From contig RGJX01000006.1 of the NCBI GenBank assembly GCA_010023045.1, forward strand, positions 1 to 49,592: a stretch of 49,592 bases of DNA. Reading direction: 5' to 3'. Under the pieces are notes generated by a model. The model did no database searches and was not told the DNA's origin. It saw nothing but the letters and a program-made list of their open reading frames with translations. Positions 1-10,056 of this stretch are shown in pieces (within the stretch, counting starts at the first letter, position 1; each line of letters opens with the position of its first letter). A program made the translations under genes and the position numbers. This DNA comes from Actinomycetota bacterium. Lineage in GTDB: Bacteria > Actinomycetota > Actinomycetes > Nanopelagicales > Nanopelagicaceae.

Positions 1-99
1 GGTGTTGGTGTTGGTGTTGGTGTTGGTGTTGGTGTTGGTGTTGGTGTTGGTGTTGGTGTTGGTGTTGGTGTTGGTGTTGGTGTTGGTGTTGGTGTTGGT
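1..99. repeat. Perfect GGTGTT hexanucleotide tandem repeat
   Basis: Sixteen uninterrupted copies of GGTGTT plus a partial copy fill bases 1-99, and the window begins inside the array. On the minus strand it reads (ACA CCA)n, the Pro-Thr linker of the secreted protein. Each unit is two codons, so unit gain or loss by slippage would change linker length without shifting frame. The true copy number is unknown because the array is cut by the window edge. Confidence 0.95.
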
Positions 100-461
100 T
101 CGATCACGCCTATAACGTTATAAAGCAGAGTTTTATCACTCTTAGGCCCCGAAGCTGGATTTGCAATAAGAGTCACTGTCCCAGTTGCTGTAGGAGTTAT
201 GGTGAATGTGGTGCTCGTTGCATTTTTGGGAAAACTGAGGACCTTTCGCTCATCTAGGCCTCCACCACTGATGTCCACGTGGAAGTTTCCATTGAAACTT
301 CTATCAACGGTAATCGTGAAGGGTGCAGACTCTGTATTTACTGGACCTTGAGATGGACCCGAGAAGTCTGCATCTGCTGCTTTGCTCGGCAAGAGATTTA
401 CTGAGCTCATTAGAAGTAGCACTAGCCCCATAGAAACTACTCGCAACAAACCCTTGATCAT
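1..461 (-). CDS. Secreted protein with Pro-Thr repeat linker, N-terminal part (runs off the window)
   Basis: An open frame starts at ATG 459-461 and stays open to base 1, so about 153 residues are visible and the C-terminus lies outside. A GAGGAAGAGGA Shine-Dalgarno sits just upstream. Residues 1-30 form a typical signal peptide: MIKGLLRVVS, a hydrophobic core with LVLLLM, and an Ala-rich end (SKAADA). Residues about 31-120 look like a single beta-sandwich, Ig-like or Calx-beta-like segment rich in Thr, Ser and Asn. From about residue 122 the frame is a pure Pro-Thr alternation encoded by the hexamer repeat. Such linkers usually space an exported domain away from the wall or membrane. It is divergent from the LuxR-type gene at 634. 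The function of the missing C-terminal part is unknown. Confidence 0.7.
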   Translation of the reverse strand, partial: MIKGLLRVVSMGLVLLLMSSVNLLPSKAADADFSGPSQGPVNTESAPFTITVDRSFNGNFHVDISGGGLDERKVLSFPKNATSTTFTITPTATGTVTLIANPASGPKSDKTLLYNVIGVIEPTPTPTPTPTPTPTPTPTPTPTPTPTPTPTPT

Positions 462-633
462 TCCTCTTCCTCTCTAGCCGGAGGAGGAAGGTTTCAGTAG
501 TGAGAGATAAATTGTTTACAGAAGATAGGTTTTTAGAGCGCAACAACCTCGCAGATGTCTGATAGGTCAATGTCCGGCTAAAGACCAATTAAGACAGTAA
601 TTAAAACTGATTAAAGGCTAACCTCTCTATTGC
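462..633. promoter_or_regulatory. Divergent intergenic region between the secreted-protein gene and the luxR-type gene
   Basis: This 172-base AT-rich stretch lies between two divergent starts and must hold both promoters. The minus-strand Shine-Dalgarno (GAGGAAGAGGA) occupies about 462-473. I see no convincing pair of -35/-10 boxes and no strong inverted repeat. Open frames across it are short and look non-coding. Confidence 0.4.
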
Positions 634-1353
634 GTGAAGAAATCGAAAGGACTTGAAGAATTGTTCTACAAAGAACTGGCTGGAATCGCAAACCAGATTA
701 ATCAATTACAACCTGATATTGATGGGTTGCTCAAGTTGTTTTGTCTCCGCAAGATCGCAGATCGTAAGTTTCTCGCCGCTTTTTACCTTCAGATTGAGAA
801 AGATGGGCGTCTTTATCTAAGGAGTTACTACGGGGCTGTTCCCCAAGAGGTTGGTTTGAATAGTGAGCCGCTATCGATATTTGACTCTCACCCAGCCTCT
901 GAGGCAGTCATTCGAGGCTCACTTACCTGGTCAAATGGCAAGAAGTCAGATACTTCAGGTCGAAAACAAATGACTCCAAATCTGATCGCCTGGCCGGTGA
1001 TGTCTCAAGAGAGAATCTTGGGCGTTTTATTAGCACTCTCAGATACCCCATTCAAAGGCGAAGATCATGAACTCGAATACTTCGAGGCCCTTGCATCAGT
1101 AATTGGCGGAGCGATCATAAAAAAACTTCCCACAACGAACATAGCCCCCTCAAGGCACAAGCAGATTCTTGAGCAAAATCGATTAACAGAGAGGCAAGAG
1201 CTAATTCTTCGGATGATTTCAGAGGGAAGAACTAATGGCGATATTGCTGATGTCCTTGGTTACTCAGAGTCTCTCATTAGGCAAGAAACTATTCGAATAT
1301 ATGCGCATTTGGGATGTAGTGGTAGATCTGTTATCCAAGCTTCACCGGTTTAG
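634..1353 (+). CDS. GAF-LuxR family transcriptional regulator
   Basis: The 239-residue protein has an N-terminal GAF-like sensor region (about 30-165), including the pattern IAWPVMSQERILGVLLALS seen in GAF folds. A LuxR/FixJ-type helix-turn-helix follows at about 184-239, with LTERQELILRMISEGRTNG, then DIADVLGYSE and the recognition helix around LIRQETIRIYAHL. It should bind DNA as a dimer in response to a small ligand or redox signal. The GTG start is the first possible one after an in-frame TAA and has no clear Shine-Dalgarno, so the mRNA may be leaderless. It ends two bases before the convergent OmpA-like gene. Its target is unknown; the divergent secreted protein is the obvious candidate. 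Confidence 0.8.
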   Translation: MKKSKGLEELFYKELAGIANQINQLQPDIDGLLKLFCLRKIADRKFLAAFYLQIEKDGRLYLRSYYGAVPQEVGLNSEPLSIFDSHPASEAVIRGSLTWSNGKKSDTSGRKQMTPNLIAWPVMSQERILGVLLALSDTPFKGEDHELEYFEALASVIGGAIIKKLPTTNIAPSRHKQILEQNRLTERQELILRMISEGRTNGDIADVLGYSESLIRQETIRIYAHLGCSGRSVIQASPV

Positions 1354-1355
1354 AA

Positions 1356-2060
1356 CTACGACGCTGGATAGATTAGAACTGAGACCTTGCGATCGAATGG
1401 GTCAACTAAGCCATCCTTAGTGGATGCTAAATATTCGCCCATGTTCTCTGTCTTAATTACCGCGCCAGTAGCGCCTAAGTTGGCCAGTTTCTTGGAGAGA
1501 TATTTGGAGGCAACGTTCACGCGCTTTAATGAAAGGGCGAGATTTGAATCGTTACTCCCAGCTCTATCAGTCATTCCAACTAAGTAAGCGCCAAGCAGGC
1601 CTGAGTTATACATCTGCTTCGCCATCTCAGCAATTACCATCTTCCCTTCTACTGAAAGCTTTGCTGAGCCTGAATTAAAGTGGACATGTCCTAGATTTAT
1701 TGGACCTTCTAGCATCACTCGCACCGGGCGTCCTGCAGTTTGGGAGTCGGTCCCAAAGAAAACGTTATCGCCAACTGCAACTGAGGACTGGAGTAGATAT
1801 TCCCCGCCATCCTTGACCATCGATATCTCATCACCAGACTCACTCTCAAGAACAAATTCGGTATCGCCGTTTGGCATAGTCACAGTAAATTTGTTGATTA
1901 CTGGATAGACCACGCTTGAATTGCTCTTCATCAGAGGTTCTTCACCCCGCTCAATTGTTACCGTCATCTCCGTTGGAAATGAATACTCAGAAGCGCTTGC
2001 AGACATTGCTAATGCTGGAAGGGCTAACATAGTCATCCCAAATATAAATTTGTTTTTCAT
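1356..2060 (-). CDS. Exported OmpA-like domain protein
   Basis: A 234-residue protein with a signal peptide (MKNKFIFGMTMLALPALAMS, cleavage probably after the Ala near 23), a beta-rich middle of about 100 residues, and a C-terminal OmpA/MotB-like peptidoglycan-binding domain (about 123-234). The domain shows VHFNSGSAKLS, the helix-strand motif GMTDRAGSNDSNLALSLKR, where D165 and R180 match the diaminopimelate-contacting positions, and a final DRKVSVLIYP strand. In a one-membrane actinobacterium this would tether the protein to the cell wall. AAGGAG precedes the ATG. The role of the N-terminal domain is unknown. Confidence 0.75.
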   Translation of the reverse strand: MKNKFIFGMTMLALPALAMSASASEYSFPTEMTVTIERGEEPLMKSNSSVVYPVINKFTVTMPNGDTEFVLESESGDEISMVKDGGEYLLQSSVAVGDNVFFGTDSQTAGRPVRVMLEGPINLGHVHFNSGSAKLSVEGKMVIAEMAKQMYNSGLLGAYLVGMTDRAGSNDSNLALSLKRVNVASKYLSKKLANLGATGAVIKTENMGEYLASTKDGLVDPFDRKVSVLIYPAS

Positions 2061-2159
2061 TATTCTCCTTGATTAATTGGTTTCGTCTCTAGCTGAGGGG
2101 AATTGACTTTAATACTGGATATTTATCGAAAGCAGACTTTTCTAGTCACACATTTCTTC

Positions 2160-2180
2160 TGACCAGATAAAGACTGGTCA
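2160..2180. promoter_or_regulatory. Inverted repeat in the divergent region (candidate operator)
   Basis: TGACCAG and CTGGTCA form a perfect 7-bp inverted repeat separated by 7 bases (ATAAAGA). It lies in the 160-bp gap between the OmpA-like gene (minus) and the response regulator (plus), 40 bases before the regulator start. Spacing and symmetry fit a dimeric regulator site, but the binding protein is not known and no promoter boxes confirm it. Confidence 0.35.
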
Positions 2181-2220
2181 TCCTCAATTACTGCGATTAG
2201 GCACACTTATTGTTCGCAGT

Positions 2221-2931
2221 ATGACAACAGATACCGCACTAATAATTGAAAACAATCCAATCGACAGAAAGTTTATGCAGAATGCACTTGAGTCATGGAA
2301 CTTGAGCGTTCGAGCTGAAAGCGACTTCGCCCGTATAAGAGATCACTTCACACTTGGTGACTTCAAAATTGTGCTCTTTCATCTTGTTGGAGATGTCATG
2401 AAAACTGTTGATGTCTTGGGGTGGCTAAGAATGCACACTAAAGGAGCCCTTATTCCTCTTATTGATCACGGCAGTGCCTACACCGAGGACATGTGCGTCC
2501 GCGCCGGGGCTGATGAGATCATCACTAAGCCAATTGTGCAGAAGCTCTTCCTGCAGCGAGTGAATTATCACTTGGCTAGACAAGACGCATTTGCTAAAGA
2601 TGAGGACGAGCAGTACGAAATCAATGACCTGCGCCTTGAAGTGCCGCTCTGTGAATTTCGAGTTGGAGACAAGCTCGTTCCCCTCACCAAGACAGAGTTC
2701 CTTCTAACTCAAGCCTTTATGGCTGAACCAGAGCGAGTCATCTCTAGACCTGAACTACTCAATGTCATCAAAGTAAAAGATGGGATTGGCTCAAGTCATC
2801 TGATTGATACTCACCTATCTAGACTTCGAATTAAAATTAAAGAAAACGGTGGTGGTGATTACATCTTCTCGATTAGAGGTTTAGGAGTGAGATTCCTCGC
2901 TCCCGAGCATTTGATGCGAAAGTCTTCTTAA
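2221..2931 (+). CDS. OmpR-type response regulator with a degenerate receiver domain
   Basis: The 236-residue protein has an N-terminal receiver-like fold (about 5-120) and a C-terminal winged helix (about 136-227) typical of OmpR/PhoB proteins (LTKTEFLLTQAFM, SSHLIDTHLSRLR, FSIRGLGVRF). The receiver keeps the conserved Lys (IITKP, K103) but lacks the phosphorylation chemistry. The acidic pair is E10-N11, the phospho-acceptor position in IVLFHLVGD is His 54 rather than Asp, and the Thr/Ser position is Asp 82. It probably works without phosphorylation. No sensor kinase lies nearby. There is no clear Shine-Dalgarno. Its targets are unknown; the divergent OmpA-like gene is a candidate. Confidence 0.8.
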   Translation: MTTDTALIIENNPIDRKFMQNALESWNLSVRAESDFARIRDHFTLGDFKIVLFHLVGDVMKTVDVLGWLRMHTKGALIPLIDHGSAYTEDMCVRAGADEIITKPIVQKLFLQRVNYHLARQDAFAKDEDEQYEINDLRLEVPLCEFRVGDKLVPLTKTEFLLTQAFMAEPERVISRPELLNVIKVKDGIGSSHLIDTHLSRLRIKIKENGGGDYIFSIRGLGVRFLAPEHLMRKSS

Positions 2932-2941
2932 GTAAATAGAA

Positions 2942-2974
2942 ACGGGGCGATGTCGCTAGAGAACATCGCCCCGT
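2942..2974. terminator. Strong hairpin between convergent genes (likely bidirectional terminator)
   Basis: ACGGGGCGATGT (2942-2953) pairs perfectly with ACATCGCCCCGT (2963-2974) around a 9-base loop. It sits between the 3' ends of the response regulator (plus) and hsp20 (minus). On the minus strand the stem is followed by TTTCTATTT, a reasonable U-rich tract; on the plus strand only ATTAT follows. Confidence 0.75.
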
Positions 2975-3003
2975 ATTATCGACAGCTTCTTAGATTCGCA
3001 AAA

Positions 3004-3477
3004 TTAACCTTGGCGAATCTGAACGGCTAGGCGACGCTTTGGAAGGGGCGCCTCTCTCTTGACGTCAATCTCAAGAATGCCGTTTCGAAGTGTGGCATCA
3101 AGAACTTTGTCGTGTTCGGAAAGTTGGAAGCATTGCCGAAAACTACGCGCCTTGATACCTCTCTGAAGATAATCTTCCTTCTCTTCTTTACTTTCTTCTT
3201 TTATTTCCCCCGAAACTACAAGCGTCTCATCCTCTAGCTCCATCTTGAGATGATCTTTAGAGAATCCAGCCACCGACATTTCAATTCGGTAGTGATCTTC
3301 ACTGATTTTTTTGATATTGGATTCCGGGTATTCATGGAAGCCATCAAATCCGTCTTCCCATTTCTCAACTAAGTTATTGAAGACGTCATCGAAACCCACC
3401 ATCCACTTCTCCCCATCGGCAAGAAGTGAAGCAAGAGGCGATCTAAGTCGACTCTCCCTTTTTAGAATATTGGACAT
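3004..3477 (-). CDS. Small heat shock protein Hsp20 (copy 1)
   Basis: A 157-residue small heat shock protein. The alpha-crystallin domain covers about 50-148, with the A-G-doublet region (VAGFSKDHLKMELEDETLVV) and the diagnostic GILEIDV strand near the end. The C-terminal tail holds VQI, matching the IxI-type motif used to join subunits. The N-terminal arm carries GEKWMVGFDDVFNNL, shared with the neighbouring paralogue. These proteins form oligomers in the cytoplasm that hold unfolding proteins without ATP. AAAGAGGAAAA precedes the ATG. No CIRCE or HAIR element was seen upstream. Confidence 0.9.
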   Translation of the reverse strand: MSNILKRESRLRSPLASLLADGEKWMVGFDDVFNNLVEKWEDGFDGFHEYPESNIKKISEDHYRIEMSVAGFSKDHLKMELEDETLVVSGEIKEESKEEKEDYLQRGIKARSFRQCFQLSEHDKVLDATLRNGILEIDVKREAPLPKRRLAVQIRQG

Positions 3478-3511
3478 TTTTCCTCTCTTTCTTGAAATTG
3501 CAGTTTTTGTC

Positions 3512-3543
3512 GCGGGATGACGTGGATAGACACGCCATCCCGC
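3512..3543 (-). terminator. Hairpin between the two hsp20 genes
   Basis: GCGGGATGACGTG (3512-3524) and CACGCCATCCCGC (3531-3543) form a 13-bp stem with one non-Watson-Crick position and a 6-base loop. In minus-strand RNA that position is a G-U pair, so the structure is better in the direction of hsp20 transcription. No T-run follows, so it could be an inefficient terminator or an mRNA processing/stability element at the 3' end of hsp20 copy 2. Confidence 0.5.
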
Positions 3544-3577
3544 TATACCTACATAAAGGAAGGTTCGCGCCGTTTCA

Positions 3578-4051
3578 CTATCCAGCCCGAACCCAGTTTG
3601 AAACAGGCTCCACAGCTAACGAATCCGCCTGTTCTACCTCAATCTGCAGGATTCCTTGGTGCAGATTGCTATCAACTATGCGCGTACCTCTGCCAAGTTG
3701 GAAACTTCTACGGAAGCCGCGAGCGCTGATTCCTTTCTGTAAGTAATTCTGGTTTTCCTTCTCTGCATATTCAGTTTTGCTCCCCGTCACAACAAGAAAT
3801 TCACCGACCATTTTCACCCTAGGAGTTGATTCACAGAAGCCGCCGAGATCAATCTGGATCTGAAATCCATGACTGTTACGGGTAGCAATCTGCGAAACGG
3901 GATAGTTACTTAGGCCATCAAATTGAAGCAGGGACTCATCCTCCATCACCTCGAAAACTTCATCGAATCCGACCAACCAGTCCTCGCCCTCCACGATCAT
4001 AGAAATCAATGGAGTACGAAGAAATGACTGTGATTTTGCTACGAATATCAC
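3578..4051 (-). CDS. Small heat shock protein Hsp20 (copy 2, diverged)
   Basis: Same length (157 residues) and plan as the downstream copy: an N-arm with GEDWLVGFDEVFEVM, an alpha-crystallin domain (about 50-145), YLQKGISARGFRRSFQLGRG and the final strand GILQIEV. The likeness over the whole length points to tandem duplication followed by strong divergence. This copy lacks a clear C-terminal IxI-type motif (tail VEPVSNWVRAG), so it may assemble differently, perhaps as a partner of copy 1. The start is GTG at 4051, backed by AAGGAG at the right spacing. Confidence 0.8.
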   Translation of the reverse strand: MIFVAKSQSFLRTPLISMIVEGEDWLVGFDEVFEVMEDESLLQFDGLSNYPVSQIATRNSHGFQIQIDLGGFCESTPRVKMVGEFLVVTGSKTEYAEKENQNYLQKGISARGFRRSFQLGRGTRIVDSNLHQGILQIEVEQADSLAVEPVSNWVRAG

Positions 4052-4194
4052 TGCTTCTCCTTACTTGTTGCGGAGTCGAATAGAAGCAATTAGCACTAAT
4101 GATGGAATCTCTTCGCTCTCACATCGTGCTCGCAAGGTTGTCTCAAAGGCAAATTTCTATTCAATCGAACTAACGATGGAGTAATACTTCGACT
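4052..4194. promoter_or_regulatory. Divergent intergenic region before hsp20 copy 2 and the membrane protein
   Basis: 143 bases between divergent starts. It contains TTAGCACTA, similar to one arm of the CIRCE heat-shock operator, but the second arm is absent at the required distance. No clear promoter pair or hairpin is visible. Confidence 0.3.
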
Positions 4195-5049
4195 ATGAAA
4201 ACTACTTTCAATCATTCGACAGAAGTAAGAATTAAGGAATCCAGCACACGCCAAATATCGCTACCTGAAGTAGTTGGATATGCAGGTTCACTAATGGCAA
4301 TTGGATCAGTAACACTATTTTTATATACAAAGTGGGAAGACATCACCCAGGCTCAAAAAACTGCTACCTTCTCACTTATTGCAATAGCGCTATTTGTCAC
4401 TGGATTAATCGCAAGCAATGGTGCGGATGTCCGTCGTAGAGTTTCTTCATATATTTACACCTTGGCCACGATCTCGTCATGGCTTGCAGTTTATGTAACT
4501 TTTCCCGATGACCCACCAATACTCCAAAGCTTCGCCCTTGCTACAGTCATCGCGCTACTCGGCTACACCATATCCAGCACTCTTCTTGGCCATACAACTC
4601 TTTTCTTGGCCTCGGTGGGAACTCTTGCTGGGCTTGGATATGAGATGGTTGATTCGGAGAACTTACGACTTTACACTCAAATAAGTCTCGTCATTGCTTT
4701 TGCCTTAACTTGGATGGCCATCTCTTCTATTCGCATAATTAATCAGAATCTTGGCTTAATACTTTCAAACTTGGCAATAATCGGTACTGCTCAAATCACT
4801 TTTTTTAGAGAGTTCGAGAACCTTTCCTACATTATTGGTGTTGGCTTGATTGTTTTAGCAGTCTGGCTCTACACAAAGATTGCATCGTGGATTTTGGCGG
4901 CTTCAGCCATGACAGCTCTAGGTGCCGGTGCGGCCGAGTTTGTAATCTCGACGATGGATAACTCACTCGCCGCCATAATCGGCATGTTGCTGATAGGAGG
5001 AATAGTTACAGCTATTGGGATTCGCGCAGCTGGAGCGAGAAGTAATTAG
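4195..5049 (+). CDS. Polytopic membrane protein of unknown function
   Basis: A 284-residue protein with a polar N-terminus (about 1-24) and about ten hydrophobic segments (roughly 26-44, 56-73, 82-102, 108-126, 132-150, 158-175, 186-204, 210-227, 230-250, 257-275). Loops are short and there is no soluble domain. The pattern YAGSLMAIGSVTLFLYTKWEDI resembles the start of DUF2157-like membrane proteins, but I do not recognise a family with confidence. No transport or catalytic motif is visible. It is transcribed alone and its end overlaps the convergent mycoredoxin gene by 4 bases. It may be envelope-related; this is a guess from location only. Confidence 0.65.
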   Translation: MKTTFNHSTEVRIKESSTRQISLPEVVGYAGSLMAIGSVTLFLYTKWEDITQAQKTATFSLIAIALFVTGLIASNGADVRRRVSSYIYTLATISSWLAVYVTFPDDPPILQSFALATVIALLGYTISSTLLGHTTLFLASVGTLAGLGYEMVDSENLRLYTQISLVIAFALTWMAISSIRIINQNLGLILSNLAIIGTAQITFFREFENLSYIIGVGLIVLAVWLYTKIASWILAASAMTALGAGAAEFVISTMDNSLAAIIGMLLIGGIVTAIGIRAAGARSN

Positions 5050-5297
5050 AGGAGCTTTAGAGCTTCCAACTTCTCCTTCAGCGCGTTATCGGAAGGCTCG
5101 GTTAAGTGCGTTCCGTCTGGGAAGACGATTACTGGGATAGAGCGCATACCGCCGTTGATTTCAATAACTTTATCGGAGGCGCTTGTGTCGGTCTCAACAT
5201 CGATGTAGTTGTAGGAAACGCTATTTGAATCAAGAAATCTCTTGGAACGGCGGCAATCTCCACACCACTCAGCTCCATACATTGTTATCTCAGCCAT
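5046..5297 (-). CDS. Mycoredoxin / glutaredoxin-like thiol-disulfide protein
   Basis: An 83-residue thioredoxin-fold protein with the active-site motif WCGDC (C12, C15) at the end of the first strand, the cis-proline loop RSIPVIVF and a C-terminal DGTHLTEPS segment. Length and motifs match actinobacterial mycoredoxin/NrdH-like glutaredoxins, which reduce mixed disulfides with mycothiol or serve ribonucleotide reductase. Mycoredoxin-1 of mycobacteria has CGYC; here the residue is Asp. It lies 2 bases after dapB and probably shares its transcript. Cytoplasmic. Confidence 0.8.
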   Translation of the reverse strand: MAEITMYGAEWCGDCRRSKRFLDSNSVSYNYIDVETDTSASDKVIEINGGMRSIPVIVFPDGTHLTEPSDNALKEKLEALKLL

Positions 5298-5299
5298 GA

Positions 5300-7329
<2,030 letters not shown>

Positions 7330-7338
7330 AACTTCGAA

Positions 7339-9531
7339 CTACTCGCTTGCGGTCTCTTCAAGAACCGGTACTAGAGATAGCTTGCCTTTTGGATCGATTT
7401 CCCCGATCTCAACATGGACCTTATCCCCGACCTTCATAACATCTTCTAGGTTCTCAATTCGCTTTCCGCCATGCATTTTGCGGATCTGTGAAACATGGAG
7501 CAATCCGTCTTTGCCTGGAAGAAGATTTACGAATGCGCCGAAGGCGGCAAGTTTCACAACGGTTCCGTTGTAGCGTTCGCCAACTTCAGGGAGTTTCGGA
7601 TCAGCAATCGCAATGATCTGGGCTTTAGCGGCATCAGCGGCAGTGCCATTTGTGGCACCGATGTAGATAGTTCCATCATCTTCAATGGTGATCTCAGCGC
7701 CAGTTTCATCTTGAATCTGGTTGATGACCTTGCCCTTAGGACCGATAACAGCGCCGATTTGATCGACTGGAATCTTGATGCTCATGATGCGTGGTGCAAG
7801 TGGATTCATATCATCTGGGCGATCGATTGCCTCATTCATGACATTAAGAATCGCAAGACGAGCTTCCTTTGCTTGCAGCAGCGCACCAGCAAGAACGCTT
7901 GCGGGGATTCCATCGAGCTTGGTGTCGAGTTGTAGCGCGGTGACAAACTCTTCTGTACCGGCAACTTTGAAATCCATATCGCCGAAAGCATCTTCAGCGC
8001 CGAGAATGTCAGTTAAAGCTACATATTCGGTCTTTCCATCTACCTCATCAGAGATAAGACCCATAGCGATACCAGCGACTGGCGCCTTTAGCGGAACGCC
8101 AGCATTTAGAAGTGAGAGCGTTGAAGCGCAGACAGATCCCATCGAGGTAGAACCATTTGATCCCAAGGCTTCGGAAACTTGGCGAATCGCGTAAGGGAAC
8201 TCTTCACGAGTTGGAAGAACTGGAAGTAGAGCGCGTTCTGCAAGGGCGCCGTGGCCGATTTCGCGGCGCTTCGGGGAACCAACTCGACCGGTCTCACCTG
8301 TTGAGTAAGGCGGGAAGTTGTAGTTATGCATATAGCGCTTGTGATCTTCTGGATTTAAAGTATCAAGCTGTTGTTCCATCTTGAGCATATTCAAAGTTGT
8401 GACGCCAAGAATCTGGGTCTCGCCACGTTCGAAAATTGCCGAACCGTGAACGCGAGGAATCACTTCGACTTCCGCGGTCAATGGACGAATGTCCTTCAAG
8501 CCACGGCCATCGATACGAATCTTCTCGCGCAGCACGCGCTGACGTACTAACTTCTTTGTGAGTGAACGAAGTGATGCAGAAATCTCTTTCTCGCGTCCTT
8601 CAAACTGTTCAGCAAGGCTCGCCTTTATATCTTCGGAAATCGCATCGAGTTCGCTTTCGCGCTCTTGCTTTCCGGCGATAGTTAGCGCTTTCGCTAGGCG
8701 ATCCTTTGCAGCTTTTTCAACAGCAGCAAATGCATCTTCTTGATAATCCAAGAAGACTGGGAATTCTGCAGTTGGCTTTGCGGCCACCTTTGCTAATTCC
8801 AATTGCGCTTCGCAGAGAATTCGAATAAATGGCTTTGAGGCTTCTAGGCCTGCGCCAACAATCTCTTCAGTTGGGGCGCCAGCGCCTCCGGCAACTAGTG
8901 AGATTGTCTTTGTGGTCGCTTCCGCTTCAACCATCATGATGGCAACATCGTCGCCAGCAATCCGACCAGCTACGACCATGTCGAATACGGCGCGCTCTAG
9001 ATCGCTGTGATTTGGGAATGCCACCCATTGGCCATCAATCAGCGCAACGCGAACGCCACCAATTGGACCGGAGAATGGAAGTCCCGCGAGTTGTGTGGAC
9101 ATCGAAGCAGCATTAATCGCGATCACGTCATACATGTGATCTGGATTCAACGCCATAACCGTTACAACGATCTGGACTTCATTACGAAGTCCCTTAATGA
9201 ACGATGGGCGAAGTGGGCGATCAATCAAGCGACAAGTAAGGATTGCATCCTCAGATGGACGTCCTTCGCGGCGGAAGAATGAACCTGGGATTCTTCCAAC
9301 TGAATACATTCGCTCTTCCACATCTACAGTGAGTGGGAAGAAATCGAATTGATCCTTCGGGTTCTTTGATGCAGTTGTTGCAGAGAGCAACATTGACTCA
9401 TCATCTAGATATACGACTGCAGTTCCTGCAGCTTGACGCGCTAAGCGTCCGGTCTCGAAACGAATTTCTCGTTTCCCAAATTTGCCATTGTCTATCTTTG
9501 CAACGGCATAACTAACGTCTTGACCCTCCAT
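7339..9531 (-). CDS. pnp: Polyribonucleotide nucleotidyltransferase (PNPase)
   Basis: A full-length PNPase of 730 residues: two RNase PH domains separated by an alpha-helical linker, then a KH domain ([20 protein letters not shown]) and an S1 domain ([20 protein letters not shown]). The second RNase PH core has [21 protein letters not shown] and [15 protein letters not shown], the phosphate-binding and catalytic region. It degrades RNA 3' to 5' using phosphate and can also add tails. Start at ATG 9531 with AGGAGAG upstream. The long structured leader suggests post-transcriptional control. Confidence 0.98.
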   Translation of the reverse strand: MEGQDVSYAVAKIDNGKFGKREIRFETGRLARQAAGTAVVYLDDESMLLSATTASKNPKDQFDFFPLTVDVEERMYSVGRIPGSFFRREGRPSEDAILTCRLIDRPLRPSFIKGLRNEVQIVVTVMALNPDHMYDVIAINAASMSTQLAGLPFSGPIGGVRVALIDGQWVAFPNHSDLERAVFDMVVAGRIAGDDVAIMMVEAEATTKTISLVAGGAGAPTEEIVGAGLEASKPFIRILCEAQLELAKVAAKPTAEFPVFLDYQEDAFAAVEKAAKDRLAKALTIAGKQERESELDAISEDIKASLAEQFEGREKEISASLRSLTKKLVRQRVLREKIRIDGRGLKDIRPLTAEVEVIPRVHGSAIFERGETQILGVTTLNMLKMEQQLDTLNPEDHKRYMHNYNFPPYSTGETGRVGSPKRREIGHGALAERALLPVLPTREEFPYAIRQVSEALGSNGSTSMGSVCASTLSLLNAGVPLKAPVAGIAMGLISDEVDGKTEYVALTDILGAEDAFGDMDFKVAGTEEFVTALQLDTKLDGIPASVLAGALLQAKEARLAILNVMNEAIDRPDDMNPLAPRIMSIKIPVDQIGAVIGPKGKVINQIQDETGAEITIEDDGTIYIGATNGTAADAAKAQIIAIADPKLPEVGERYNGTVVKLAAFGAFVNLLPGKDGLLHVSQIRKMHGGKRIENLEDVMKVGDKVHVEIGEIDPKGKLSLVPVLEETASE

Positions 9532-9542
9532 GGGTCTCTCCT

Positions 9543-9643
9543 ATTCTCTATTCCCACCACGGCCACCAGAGAATGGATCTTCGATCGAAGCCCACGGCAA
9601 TCATCCGTAAGCCACCACCGAGGACCAGTCATCCGGCCCGTGG
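9543..9643 (-). ncRNA. Structured pnp leader, candidate actino-pnp motif
   Basis: The gap between rpsO and pnp is full of complementary segments. CCACGG (9592-9597) can pair with CCGTGG (9638-9643) around a GC-rich interior, CTTCGATCGAAG (9579-9590) is a perfect 12-bp palindrome, and ATTCTCT (9543-9549) pairs with AGAGAAT (9568-9574) just before the Shine-Dalgarno. A conserved RNA called actino-pnp is known in the 5' UTR of actinobacterial pnp genes, and location and density of pairing fit. I matched it by position and pairing only, not by a covariance model. Confidence 0.5.
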
Positions 9644-9668
9644 CGAGATTTATTAAATTATTTTCAAA

Positions 9669-9938
9669 CTAGCGGCGGATGCCGAGCTTGTCGATGATCG
9701 CGCGATAACGAGCGATATCGGTCTTTGCAAGGTATTGCAGAATTCTGCGGCGGCGACCTACGAGAAGAAGTAGACCACGACGGTTGTGGTGATCGTTCTT
9801 ATTTGTTTGTAGGTGCTCAGTTACTTGCTCGATGCGCTTTGAAAGTAGCGCTACTTGTGCCTCAGGGCTTCCTGTGTCTGATGCAGAGGCGCCAAATTTG
9901 CTAATGAGTTCTTTCTTTTCGGCAGCTGTTAATGCCAT
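9669..9938 (-). CDS. rpsO: 30S ribosomal protein S15
   Basis: The 89-residue protein matches S15 over its whole length: [20 protein letters not shown], the [20 protein letters not shown] segment that contacts 16S rRNA helices, and [16 protein letters not shown]. It binds early in 30S assembly. The ATG follows AAAGGAAG. The rpsO-pnp pair is widely conserved and is often controlled by RNA processing in the intergenic region. Confidence 0.98.
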   Translation of the reverse strand: MALTAAEKKELISKFGASASDTGSPEAQVALLSKRIEQVTEHLQTNKNDHHNRRGLLLLVGRRRRILQYLAKTDIARYRAIIDKLGIRR

Positions 9939-9963
9939 TGTCTAACTTCCTTTACATCTTTCA

Positions 9964-9975
9964 CGAGGGCCCTCG
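9964..9975 (-). promoter_or_regulatory. Palindrome in the rpsO leader
   Basis: CGAGGGCCCTCG is a perfect 12-bp palindrome about 25 bases before the rpsO start. A further short pairing, CGAG with CTCG, lies just upstream in the transcript. It may form part of a leader hairpin controlling S15, as autoregulatory leaders are common for this gene, but this is inferred from position only. Confidence 0.35.
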
Positions 9976-10056
9976 GTCTTATTCACGAGCGCACGATTTC
10001 TCGCTTGCGGGGTGAAATCTACCAGCGCGCTCATAATGTGAGAAATTGAGTACGAA

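Noticed and set aside
1-99. CRISPR array
   Set aside because: The repeats are contiguous hexamers with no spacers and encode a Pro-Thr linker.
304-588. A 94-codon minus-strand frame
   Set aside because: It overlaps the start of the secreted-protein gene in another frame, has no signal or domain, and the competing frame has a strong ribosome site and signal peptide.
4090-4130. CIRCE-like sequence TTAGCACTA upstream of hsp20 copy 2
   Set aside because: Only one half-site is present; the inverted second half is absent after nine bases.
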